Below the pieces are notes generated by a model. That model worked only from the letters and a program-made list of their open reading frames with translations. It did no database searches and was not told where the DNA came from. From NCBI GenBank assembly GCA_900553305.1, contig USDI01000039.1:1-14732 (forward strand): a DNA stretch of 14,732 nucleotides, in the 5' to 3' direction. The translations under genes were made by a program, and so were the position numbers. Source of the stretch: an uncultured Lachnospiraceae bacterium (GTDB lineage: Bacteria; Bacillota; Clostridia; Lachnospirales; Lachnospiraceae). Below are positions 6,505 to 14,554 of this stretch, in pieces; the first letter of the stretch is position 1; every line of letters begins with the position of its first letter.

Positions 6505-8835
6505 ATGACACTGAAGGAACTACAGATTGGAAAAAGCGCGGTAATTACAAAGGTTGGCGGTGAAGGAGCTTTACGTCAGCATTTTCTTGATATGGGAATG
6601 ATTCCGGGAGCAGAGGTGACGGTAGTAAAGCTTGCTCCGATGGGAGATCCGATGGAGGTACAGATTCATGGCTATGAATTGACGCTCCGGCTTGCGGAAG
6701 CAGAAGAAATTGAAATTGAACAGATTCAGAAAAGAACCAGAGATCATCATGGAATCGAACAGAGTAAGAACACCGATCATCCGGGGCTTGGAGAAAGTGG
6801 AAAATACCATTCCAGGGATCATGAGAATCCGGTTCCGGAAGGGACGATACTGACCTATGCACTTGTTGGAAATCAGAACTGTGGAAAGACAACCTTGTTT
6901 AATCAGTTAACCGGGGCAAAACAACATGTCGGCAATTTCCCGGGAGTTACCGTGGACCGTAAGGATGGTGTGATCCGGGGATATGAGAATACAGAAGTGA
7001 CCGATCTTCCGGGAATTTATTCGATGTCTCCCTATAGCAGTGAGGAGATTGTATCGAGAAATTTTGTACTGAATGAAAAGCCACGCGCAATCATCAATAT
7101 TGTGGATGCAACTAATATTGAACGGAATCTGTACCTTACCATGCAGCTTCTGGAGATGGATATTCCAATGGTTATCGCACTTAACATGATGGATGAAGTG
7201 ATCGGTAATCAGGGAGCGATTGATGTGAATACCATGGAAGCAATGCTGGGAGTGCCGGTGATTCCGATTTCTGCGGCAAAGAATGAAGGGGTGGACGAGC
7301 TGATCCGGCATGCCATTCACATTGCAAAATATCAGGAATGCCCGGTGAAACAGGATTTTTGTGACAAAGAAGATCATAATGGAGCGGTGCATCGCTGTAT
7401 TCATGCCGTGGTTCATCTGATTGAGGATCATGCAGAGGCAGCAGGAATTCCGGTCCGGTTTGCCGCAACGAAGGTCATTGAAGGCGATCACCTGATTCTT
7501 GATCAGCTTAAGCTGGATGAAAATGAGACAGAAATGCTGGAGCATATTGTAAGTCAGATGGAAAAGGAGCGTGGTCTGGATCGCAGTGCAGCAATTGCAG
7601 ATATGCGGTTTGATTTTATTGAAAAGCTGTGTGAACAGACGGTGGTGAAACCCAGGGAGAGTAGGGAACGTGTCCGCAGTGAGAAGATTGACCGGGTTCT
7701 TACCGGTAAATATACCGCCATTCCCTGTTTTATCGGTATTATGGTGCTTGTGTTTTACCTGACCTTTAATGTCATCGGAGCATGGCTTCAGGGGCTGCTG
7801 GAATGGGGCATTGATAAGCTCTCTGTGATTGTGGATGCAGCACTTACCACCATGAATGTCAATGAGGCAATCCACAGTCTGGTGATTGACGGAATTTTTA
7901 CCGGTGTAGGAAGTGTTTTAAGCTTTCTTCCGATTATTGTCACATTGTTTTTCTTCCTGTCGCTGATGGAGGACAGCGGCTATATTGCGAGGGTGGCATT
8001 TGTCATGGATAAGCTGCTGCGTAAGATCGGACTGTCGGGAAGAAGTATCGTACCGATGCTGATTGGATTTGGCTGTACAGTGCCTGCGGTTATGGCAACG
8101 AGAACCCTGACCAGTGAACGTGACCGGAAGATGACGATTCTTCTGACTCCTTTTATGAGTTGTACGGCGAAGCTTCCGATTTATGCGTTTTTCGTAAGTG
8201 TCTTTTTCCCGAAGCATGGAGGACTTGTGATGTCCGGGCTGTATGTACTTGGAATTCTAATCGGAATTCTGATTGCTTTCTTATACAAGGGAACCCTGTT
8301 TAAAGGAAAGCCGGTTCCATTTGTCATGGAACTGCCCAATTACCGTATGCCGGGCGTTAAGAATGTTGCACAGCTTCTCTGGGAAAAGGCAAAGGACTTT
8401 TTGCAGAAGGCATTCTCGGTAATTCTGATTGCAACGATTGTGGTATGGTTTCTGCAGAGCTTTGATCTGCATTTTAATATGGTCACCGATTCCGCAGACA
8501 GTATGCTTGCAAAGGTGGCCGGTCTGCTGACCCCGCTGTTTGCTCCTTTAGGACTTGGGGACTGGAGAATCTGCACATCCCTGCTGAGTGGATTTATGGC
8601 AAAGGAAAGTGTAGTTTCCACACTGGAGGTATTGTTTGGAGGAGACATAGGAACGGTTCTCACCACCTCCTCGGCAGCAGCACTTCTGGTTTTCAGTCTG
8701 CTTTATACTCCCTGTGTGGCTGCTATTGCTTCCATTAAGAGGGAGCTTGGTAGTAAATGGGCGGTAATTGTGGTAATATGGCAGTGTGTGATTGCGTGGG
8801 CTGCGGCATTTATCACACATCTCCTGATTCATTAG
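6505..8835 (+). CDS. feoB: FeoA-FeoB fusion, ferrous iron transporter
   Basis: A 776-aa fusion. Residues 1-75 are a FeoA SH3-like domain (MTLKELQIGKSAVI, HFLDMGMIPGAEV, LAPMGDPMEVQIHGYELTLR). Residues 76-112 are a polar linker with five His. Residues 115-275 are the FeoB G-domain: G1 GNQNCGKTT (122-130), G2 around GNFPGVTV, G3 DLPG (167-170), G4 NMMD (227-230), G5-like SAAKNEG. A helical GDI-like region follows, then a polytopic membrane domain from about 404 with Gate motifs GFGCTVPA (521-528) and FMSCTAKLP, and SGFMAKES near 695-702. It imports Fe2+ in a GTP-dependent manner. The start at 6505 fits the FeoA family start and has AAGGAG 8 nt upstream; ATG 6499 is too close to that site, and a GTG at 6445 would add 20 unconserved residues reading through the UTR hairpin. 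It is the first gene of a probable operon. Confidence 0.94.
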   Translation: MTLKELQIGKSAVITKVGGEGALRQHFLDMGMIPGAEVTVVKLAPMGDPMEVQIHGYELTLRLAEAEEIEIEQIQKRTRDHHGIEQSKNTDHPGLGESGKYHSRDHENPVPEGTILTYALVGNQNCGKTTLFNQLTGAKQHVGNFPGVTVDRKDGVIRGYENTEVTDLPGIYSMSPYSSEEIVSRNFVLNEKPRAIINIVDATNIERNLYLTMQLLEMDIPMVIALNMMDEVIGNQGAIDVNTMEAMLGVPVIPISAAKNEGVDELIRHAIHIAKYQECPVKQDFCDKEDHNGAVHRCIHAVVHLIEDHAEAAGIPVRFAATKVIEGDHLILDQLKLDENETEMLEHIVSQMEKERGLDRSAAIADMRFDFIEKLCEQTVVKPRESRERVRSEKIDRVLTGKYTAIPCFIGIMVLVFYLTFNVIGAWLQGLLEWGIDKLSVIVDAALTTMNVNEAIHSLVIDGIFTGVGSVLSFLPIIVTLFFFLSLMEDSGYIARVAFVMDKLLRKIGLSGRSIVPMLIGFGCTVPAVMATRTLTSERDRKMTILLTPFMSCTAKLPIYAFFVSVFFPKHGGLVMSGLYVLGILIGILIAFLYKGTLFKGKPVPFVMELPNYRMPGVKNVAQLLWEKAKDFLQKAFSVILIATIVVWFLQSFDLHFNMVTDSADSMLAKVAGLLTPLFAPLGLGDWRICTSLLSGFMAKESVVSTLEVLFGGDIGTVLTTSSAAALLVFSLLYTPCVAAIASIKRELGSKWAVIVVIWQCVIAWAAAFITHLLIH

Positions 8836-8886
8836 ATTAGAAAGGCACCTGTGGAATTACCGGCTGCCATGGAAGGGGAGAATATT

Positions 8887-9027
8887 GTGAATATTTGGGA
8901 TATTGTAATCGGATTGATACTGGTGGCAATTGTAGTGGGAGCTGTTTACGGTTGTATACGCCGTAAGAAAAAGGGATGTTGTAATGGCGGAAGCTGCTGC
9001 AATTGTCATAAAAAGAAATCCAGATAA
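8887..9027 (+). CDS. FeoB-associated Cys-rich membrane protein
   Basis: A 46-aa protein starting at GTG 8887 with AGGGGAG 6 nt upstream, ending at TAA 9025-9027. Residues 4-22 form a single membrane helix (WDIVIGLILVAIVVGAVYG). A basic patch RRKKK (25-29) follows, then a Cys-rich tail GCCNGGSCCNCHKKKSR with Cys at 31, 32, 37, 38 and 40 plus C23 at the membrane edge. This is the layout of the small FeoB-associated Cys-rich proteins found directly after feoB in Firmicutes. The family is thought to assist FeoB, perhaps as a membrane metal-binding or redox partner in place of FeoC; the exact role is not established. It lies 51 nt after feoAB and 25 nt before the GH2 gene, so cotranscription is likely. 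Confidence 0.9.
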   Translation: MNIWDIVIGLILVAIVVGAVYGCIRRKKKGCCNGGSCCNCHKKKSR

Positions 9028-9052
9028 GGATTTGCAGCAAAGGAGAAAGAGT

Positions 9053-12000
9053 ATGGTTTGTGACAAGGATCAGAACCGGGTTTCATTTTGTGAGGACTGG
9101 GAGTTTTATAAGGCTCCGTTTGGCAGTGATTATGAGGAAAGCTTTGCTTTTTACCGGGTGGACATTCCCCATGACTGGCTGATTGAAAATACGAATGATT
9201 TATACGAGACATCGACCGGATGGTACCGGAAGAAGTTTGTTTATGAGAAAAAGGAAGGCGTACGCACCTATCTTCGTTTTGATGGCGTGTACATGGACAG
9301 TAAGGTCTATGTCAACGATGCCCTTGCAGGAGAATGGAAGTATGGATACTCTGCATTTCAGTTTGATATTACCGATCTGGTTCAGAATGGAGAGAATACC
9401 GTAAGAGTCCGTGTGGATCATCATGCACCGAATTCCAGATGGTATTCGGGAGCCGGTATTTTCCGTAAGGTATGGCTGTGTGAGAGTCCGGAACTGCGGT
9501 TTGGAAACGATGGCATTTATGTATCGACTTCTAAGGAGAACGGAAGCTGGAACGTGACCGTTACCTCAGAACTGTTACAGAAGGAGGAAAATTCCTTTGC
9601 AGGAGTCCGGGTGCGTCAGACCATTTTAGACAGGGAAGAAAAGGTGGCAGCGGTTTGTGAGTCCGATGCCTGTGCAGCAGATTCTTCCTGTGTTCCAAAG
9701 GGAGCAAGAGTGGAAGGATGCCGGTATTCCCTGACCACACAGAACTTAACCATTAAAAATCCTAACCTTTGGGATATTGACGATCCGTATTTATACACTT
9801 TGCAGTCGGAAATTCTGGTACAGGGTGAAGTGACACAGACGATCCGGCAGTATTTTGGATTCCGGACGATCGCGTATACCGTGGATCATGGATTTTTCTT
9901 AAACGGACGGCATGTAAAGCTGCATGGAACCTGTGAGCATCATGACAGTGGATGTCTGGGAGCTGCATTCAGTGTTCCTGCATTGCGCCGGAAATTCCGG
10001 AAATTACGTGAGATGGGTGTGAATGCCATCAGAACGTCCCACAACATGCCCGCACAGGAAATGATGGAGCTGGCCGATGAAACCGGTATGCTGATTCTCT
10101 CTGAGGGCTTTGACATGTGGGAGCGTTCAAAGACCGATTACGACTATGCGCGTTTCTTTGATGAATGGGTAGAAAAGGATGTGGCCTCCTGGATCCGTCG
10201 GGATAGGAATCATCCGTCCATCATTGGCTGGAGTATTGGAAATGAAATTTACGATACCCATGCAGATGAACGTGGACAGGAAGTAACGGCTCTTTTAAAA
10301 CGGCTGGTGGAGCTGCATGATCCGAGAGGAAACGGTCCGGTGACCTTTGGCTCCAACTTTATGCAGTGGGAGAACGGACAGAAGTGTGGAGACATCTTAA
10401 AGCTCGTTGGATATAACTATGGCGAGCGGCTTTATGAGGAGCATCATAAGAATCATCCCGACTGGATGATCTACGGAAGTGAGACGGCATCGGTGGTCCA
10501 GAGCCGTGGTATCTATCATTTCCCACTCGAAGAGACACTCCTTACGGATGATGATGAGCAGTGCTCTTCCCTTGGAAACAGTTGTACCGGATGGGGTGCG
10601 AAGAACACCGAAGAGTGCATTATTAAGGATCGTGATGCTGAATATTGTGCCGGTCAGTTTATCTGGACGGGCTTTGACTATATTGGAGAGCCGACGCCGT
10701 ACAGCACGAAGAATTCCTATTTCGGACAGTATGATACCGCAGGTTTTGCCAAAGACAGTGCTTATGTGTTCCGGGCTGAATGGACAGATTACCATAAGGC
10801 TCCGTTTGTACATATTTTCCCATACTGGGATTTCAACGAGGGACTTCCGGTGGATGTGCGGGTATGCTCCAATGCACCGAAAATTGAGCTGTTTTATAAC
10901 GGAGATTCGGTAGGAACCTATGATATCGACCATGAGCATGGGAAGCAGCTTACCGGAAACTTCCAGATCCCTTATCAGAAGGGTGAGCTGAAGGCGCTTG
11001 CTTATGATGAAAACGGAAATGTGATTGCAGAGGATGTACAGTGTTCCTTCGGGAATGCAGCATCTTTCCGTCTGGATCCGGATAAGACGGAAGTGTATGC
11101 GGACGGGGAAGATCTGATTTACCTTGAAATCTCTGCCGTAGATGAAAAGGGTATTTTCTGTGCCAATGCAAACAACCGCGTCAATGTCCGTGTGGAAGGG
11201 GAAGGAAAGCTGCTGGGTCTTGATAATGGAGACAGCACGGACTTCGATCAATATAAGGGAACCTCCCGCAGACTGTTTTCCGGTAAAATGCTGGCAATAC
11301 TTGCTTCAAGGGGAAAGCCGGGTGAAATCAAAGTGACCCTGACCTCCCCGGGAATACCGGACTGCAGTATCAAATTGTTGTCGGTGGATGCATTGGATGG
11401 AAACAATAAGGTACGGGAACAGGAGGTTGCTTTTGCACCGACCGAATGCGGAAGAGCAGACGAAGTTCCGGTGCGTAAGATCGAATTACAGGCAGAGAGC
11501 CTTACCTTTACGAAGGAAGCCAGTGAAAGAAAGGTGGCTTATACCGCTTATCCGGAAAATGCGGACTATGCGGATGAGATCGAGTTCCGTGTGACAAACG
11601 AAAAAGGAATCGTAACCAATCTTGCGGAATGCACAGTGAATCCGGATCATACCGTTACCGTAAAGGCAAACGGGGATGGCAGCTTCTGGCTCCGCGCGAT
11701 GTGCAAAAATGGAACGGAGCGTTATCATATCCTTTCGGTATTGAAATTTACGGCACAGGGACTGGGTGTTGCCGTAACCGATCCGTATGATTTCGTAACC
11801 GGAGGACTTTATACCAGAGGCAGCGAGAACATCAGCAGCGGTATTAATAAGGGAGTCGGATTTGCAGCAGGCGGAGCTTCTTCCTATGCGATATACGACC
11901 ATATTGATTTCGGGGCAGCAGGGTCTGACACCGTTACCGTTCCGATCTGGGCCAATACCTTTGAGCCGGTACAGATCCGGTTCTACGATGGTGTGCCGGG

Positions 12001-12541
12001 AGAAGACGGAGAGCTTTTAGGCGAATTCTCTTACCATGAGCCGCCGGAATGGATGACCTTTAAGCCGAACACCTTCAAGCTGTCAAGGAAGCTTAAGGGA
12101 ATCGGAAGCTTTTGCATCGAAACAACAGACGGCTTCCAGGTGAGCGGATTTTCCTTTGAAAAGCAGGAGCGGGAATTTGAACAAAATGATGCTGCCGATG
12201 CAGAGAACATTTATGGAGATAAATTCACGGTGGAGGGAAGAAACGTAACCGGAATCGGTAATAACGTCATGCTGGACTTTGGTACGTTTGACTTTGCTGC
12301 GGAAATGCCGAAGCAGATCCGGATCAGCGGGAAATCTCCGTTAGCGCTTAACAGTATTCATCTGATTCTGACAGGTGCCGATGGAGAGAAGCGGATTCTC
12401 TGTGAGTTCCGGACAGAAAATGCCGATTCCTATGAAGAAAGAACGTTTGCATTGCAGGATGTTACCGGTAAACAGAAGGTATCCTTTGCATTTCTGCCCG
12501 GAAGCAATTTTGACTTTGCTTATTTCCGGTTTGAAAAGTAG
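9053..12541 (+). CDS. GH2 beta-galactosidase-like enzyme with C-terminal accessory domains
   Basis: A 1162-aa glycosidase. Residues about 10-145 are the sugar-binding jelly roll (VDIPHDWL, GWYRKKF, VYMDSKVYVND, RWYSGAGIFRKVWL). An Ig-like domain runs to about 275, then the TIM barrel with acid/base E398 in GWSIGNE and nucleophile E477 in YGSETAS. Residues about 580-665 match the DUF4982 module (HIFPYWDFNEGLPVDVRVCS) usual in BgaA-like beta-galactosidases, followed by Ig-like segments to about 900 and two CBM6-like beta-sandwich modules (about 908-1036 and 1050-1162, the latter ending GSNFDFAYFRF). No signal peptide is seen, so it is probably intracellular and acts on imported galactosides. 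A beta-glucuronidase is a less likely alternative. The start at 9053 is set by AGGAG 7 nt upstream; an in-frame ATG at 8984 lies inside the preceding gene and gives an unconserved extension. Confidence 0.9.
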   Translation: MVCDKDQNRVSFCEDWEFYKAPFGSDYEESFAFYRVDIPHDWLIENTNDLYETSTGWYRKKFVYEKKEGVRTYLRFDGVYMDSKVYVNDALAGEWKYGYSAFQFDITDLVQNGENTVRVRVDHHAPNSRWYSGAGIFRKVWLCESPELRFGNDGIYVSTSKENGSWNVTVTSELLQKEENSFAGVRVRQTILDREEKVAAVCESDACAADSSCVPKGARVEGCRYSLTTQNLTIKNPNLWDIDDPYLYTLQSEILVQGEVTQTIRQYFGFRTIAYTVDHGFFLNGRHVKLHGTCEHHDSGCLGAAFSVPALRRKFRKLREMGVNAIRTSHNMPAQEMMELADETGMLILSEGFDMWERSKTDYDYARFFDEWVEKDVASWIRRDRNHPSIIGWSIGNEIYDTHADERGQEVTALLKRLVELHDPRGNGPVTFGSNFMQWENGQKCGDILKLVGYNYGERLYEEHHKNHPDWMIYGSETASVVQSRGIYHFPLEETLLTDDDEQCSSLGNSCTGWGAKNTEECIIKDRDAEYCAGQFIWTGFDYIGEPTPYSTKNSYFGQYDTAGFAKDSAYVFRAEWTDYHKAPFVHIFPYWDFNEGLPVDVRVCSNAPKIELFYNGDSVGTYDIDHEHGKQLTGNFQIPYQKGELKALAYDENGNVIAEDVQCSFGNAASFRLDPDKTEVYADGEDLIYLEISAVDEKGIFCANANNRVNVRVEGEGKLLGLDNGDSTDFDQYKGTSRRLFSGKMLAILASRGKPGEIKVTLTSPGIPDCSIKLLSVDALDGNNKVREQEVAFAPTECGRADEVPVRKIELQAESLTFTKEASERKVAYTAYPENADYADEIEFRVTNEKGIVTNLAECTVNPDHTVTVKANGDGSFWLRAMCKNGTERYHILSVLKFTAQGLGVAVTDPYDFVTGGLYTRGSENISSGINKGVGFAAGGASSYAIYDHIDFGAAGSDTVTVPIWANTFEPVQIRFYDGVPGEDGELLGEFSYHEPPEWMTFKPNTFKLSRKLKGIGSFCIETTDGFQVSGFSFEKQEREFEQNDAADAENIYGDKFTVEGRNVTGIGNNVMLDFGTFDFAAEMPKQIRISGKSPLALNSIHLILTGADGEKRILCEFRTENADSYEERTFALQDVTGKQKVSFAFLPGSNFDFAYFRFEK

Positions 12542-12556
12542 GCGAAGGAGAGACAA

Positions 12557-13267
12557 ATGATTACAATAGTTTTATGGGATGTGGATGGAACCTTACTGGA
12601 TTTTCTGGCAGCAGAAAAGGCAGCCATCCAAAGCTTATTTGAGGAATATCATCTGGGAGAATGCACGGATGAGAAGATTGCACGTTATTCGAAGATCAAC
12701 CGGATTTACTGGGAGAGATTAGAGCGTGGAGAGCTTACGAAACCGGAGATTCTGGTTCGCAGATTCCGGGATTTCTTTGCAAGTGAAGGAATTGATCCGG
12801 GTCTTGCAGAAGAATTCAATGAGAAATATCAGGTGCGCCTGGGAGATACGATTGTGTATTGCGATGACAGCCTCAATATTGTGAAATCCCTGCAAGGCAG
12901 AGTGAAACAATATGTGGTGTCGAATGGAACGGTTGTGGCGCAAACGAAGAAGCTTCGCCTTTCCGGGATTGGAGAATTCATGGATGGTGTTTTTCTGTCG
13001 GAGGATTTAAAGGCAGAGAAGCCAAGTCAGGAATTCTTTACCCAGGTATTTCATGCCATCGGTCCGGTAAGAAAAGAGGAAGTGCTGATTGTGGGAGATT
13101 CCCTTACCAGTGATATCCGGGGAGGAAACCATGCCGGAATCCGCACCTGCTGGTATCATCCGGAAGGGCAGGATGATACCATGATACAGGAAGCCGGAGT
13201 GCAGGTGGATGAGGTGATTACCGACCTGCATCAGGTGTATGGAATTTTACATATCAGACAGAATTAA
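12557..13267 (+). CDS. HAD-family hydrolase, YjjG/YfnB type (probable nucleotidase)
   Basis: A 236-aa HAD phosphatase. Motif I is DVDGT (D8, D10), motif II SNGT (S122), motif III Lys in EKPS (K155), and motif IV GDSLTSDIRGG (D181, D186). The helical cap between residues 16 and 95 and the overall layout match YjjG/YfnB, the noncanonical pyrimidine 5'-nucleotidase group that dephosphorylates dUMP, dTMP and modified nucleotides; a different phosphoester substrate is possible. AAGGAG lies 7 nt before the ATG. The gene follows the GH2 stop by 15 nt, so it is the last gene of the feo-GH2 transcript. Its last 21 bases overlap the convergent M20 peptidase gene. Confidence 0.88.
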   Translation: MITIVLWDVDGTLLDFLAAEKAAIQSLFEEYHLGECTDEKIARYSKINRIYWERLERGELTKPEILVRRFRDFFASEGIDPGLAEEFNEKYQVRLGDTIVYCDDSLNIVKSLQGRVKQYVVSNGTVVAQTKKLRLSGIGEFMDGVFLSEDLKAEKPSQEFFTQVFHAIGPVRKEEVLIVGDSLTSDIRGGNHAGIRTCWYHPEGQDDTMIQEAGVQVDEVITDLHQVYGILHIRQN

Positions 13268-14359
13268 CGCCTTCGCCAGTCTGGCGGCTTTCATCAGATC
13301 CGGAACACTGGTATATTCCTTGCAGGAATGGCAGTCGTTCATTCCACAGGCAACCACAAGGCCTGTGATACCATGATGGAAGAAGTGATTGTTGTCACTG
13401 CCACCGTAAGTACTGATCAGCTTCGGTTCAAGGTGAAGGGAATCGCAGGCTTTAGTAAACCGGCTGACCACCCTGGAGGAAGGCTCTACCCGGTAAGCCA
13501 GACAAAGGGTTTCTGTCTTAAAATCAACAGAGGCACCTGCAAGGAGCGCGGCTTCTTCGCAGGTTTCTTTGATTTCATCGAGCTTTCGCAGTGCACTTTC
13601 GTTATTGAAGCTGCGAACCTCTCCGGTTACGATGCAGGTTTCCGGAACAACATTGGTCGCAGAGCCTCCCTGTATGGTGCCGACATTCACGGTCGTGTCT
13701 CCGATCCGGCCACAGGAGATCGCATCGATGGCATGTGCAGCGGCTTTGATGGCGTGGATTCCGTTTTCGGGAGAAAAGGCAGCGTGGGCAGCCCTTCCGT
13801 GAAAGACGGCTTCAAAAGAAAGAATCGCAGGCGCCTGATAGGCAGCTCCGCCAATCGGGCCTGTAAGATCAAAGACATAGGCTTCTTTTGATTTTAATCT
13901 CGAAAAATCAAACTGCTGGATGCCTTCGCAATAGGTTTCTTCAGAAACATCAAATACAATTTCTACAGGACGGTGTGCCATGCCGTCTTCTTTTATAGAT
14001 GTAATGGCTTCTAAAATAGCACAGATTCCGGCGAGGTCATCGGCACCTAAAACGGTCGTTCCGTCAGAAGTGATTGTACCATCGGGATGAAAGACGCAGT
14101 TTTTCTTTTTGGCAGGCTCTACCGAATCCATATGAGCAGATAAAAGGATCGGGGGAAGCGCCTTTTCTCCTTCAACATAAGCATAGAGATTACCACAGTT
14201 TCCGTTAATTTTGGATGCCGCATCATCTTCCTCAAAAGGGATGGACAGTGTTGTGAGTGCTTTTTTCAGATAGTCACACATGGCAGCCTCTTCTCTGGAG
14301 GAATTGGGAATGGCAACTAATTCTTGAAAACGATGGATGAAACGATCCTGATTAATCAT
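13247..14359 (-). CDS. M20-family metallopeptidase, PepT-like
   Basis: A 370-aa zinc peptidase of the M20 group, closest in form to the PepT-like (tripeptidase-like) branch. The metal-binding set is visible: SAHMDS (H76, D78), GADDLAG (D107), catalytic E140 with ligand E141 in SEET, D164 in VFDLTGP, and H344 in NDCHSCKEYT. The dimerisation domain sits at about 178-290 (HGRAAHAAFSPENGIHAI, GGSATNVVPE). It should cleave small peptides in the cytosol; no signal peptide is present. AAGGAG lies 6 nt before the ATG at 14359. A promoter is found at 14425-14453. The 3' end overlaps the convergent HAD gene by 21 nt. Confidence 0.92.
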   Translation of the reverse strand: MINQDRFIHRFQELVAIPNSSREEAAMCDYLKKALTTLSIPFEEDDAASKINGNCGNLYAYVEGEKALPPILLSAHMDSVEPAKKKNCVFHPDGTITSDGTTVLGADDLAGICAILEAITSIKEDGMAHRPVEIVFDVSEETYCEGIQQFDFSRLKSKEAYVFDLTGPIGGAAYQAPAILSFEAVFHGRAAHAAFSPENGIHAIKAAAHAIDAISCGRIGDTTVNVGTIQGGSATNVVPETCIVTGEVRSFNNESALRKLDEIKETCEEAALLAGASVDFKTETLCLAYRVEPSSRVVSRFTKACDSLHLEPKLISTYGGSDNNHFFHHGITGLVVACGMNDCHSCKEYTSVPDLMKAARLAKALILSDM

Positions 14360-14386
14360 AATTGGCTCCTTATCGGGTGAATTTGT

Positions 14387-14409
14387 TTACCTATCCAAAT
14401 GCTAGGTAA
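14387..14409 (-). promoter_or_regulatory. Inverted repeat downstream of M20 promoter
   Basis: TTACCTA (14387-14393) and TAGGTAA (14403-14409) form a perfect 7-bp inverted repeat with a 9-bp spacer. On the minus strand it starts 15 nt after the -10 box, so it falls at the start of the transcript and before the ribosome binding site. It could be an operator or a small 5' hairpin. The binding factor is unknown. Confidence 0.5.
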
Positions 14410-14424
14410 TATGTTATATTCCTA

Positions 14425-14453
14425 TTTATAAGGGAAAAATGAGAGAAAGTCAA
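14425..14453 (-). promoter_or_regulatory. Sigma-A promoter for M20 peptidase
   Basis: On the minus strand, TTGACT (complement of 14448-14453) and TATAAA (complement of 14425-14430) are separated by exactly 17 bp. Transcription would begin near 14418, about 60 nt before the ATG at 14359. Confidence 0.78.
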
Positions 14454-14527
14454 TGCTTTGAGTACAATCCGGCAGCTTATGAATGGGCAGGGCTGAACTG
14501 TAACTTTCCAGAGGAATTTATCAGATG

Positions 14528-14554
14528 AAAAGAAGCCTGATAGTTTCAGGCTTC
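14528..14554 (-). terminator. Rho-independent terminator of HxlR gene
   Basis: On the minus strand GAAGCCTGA pairs with TCAGGCTTC over a 5-nt loop (plus-strand arms 14546-14554 and 14532-14540), followed by TTTTC. The stop codon of the HxlR gene is inside the first arm. Confidence 0.82.

Noticed and set aside
6907..7875. 322-codon minus-strand open frame opposite feoAB
   Set aside because: It is antisense to well-conserved FeoB motifs, and its composition (rich in His, Cys, Asn and Ile) is typical of a shadow frame.
8984..9052. ATG 8984 as the GH2 start
   Set aside because: It lies inside the Cys-rich gene in another frame. ATG 9053 has a well-placed AGGAG and is followed directly by the conserved GH2 N-terminus.
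10397..11251. 284-codon minus-strand open frame opposite the GH2 gene
   Set aside because: It is a shadow of the GH2 catalytic and DUF4982 region, with no recognisable domain and no ribosome binding site support.
13274..13286. CGCCAGTCTGGCG hairpin just after the HAD stop codon as a terminator for the feo-GH2-HAD transcript
   Set aside because: It lies in M20 coding sequence, has a very short stem and only CTTT after it. The evidence for termination is too weak.
14439..14528. 29-codon plus-strand ORF (ATG 14439, TGA 14528) with the peptide segment NPAAYEWAGLNCNFPEEF
   Set aside because: It overlaps the minus-strand M20 promoter, and the AGGG is only 4 nt from the ATG. It could be a decayed gene end, but I cannot assign a family.
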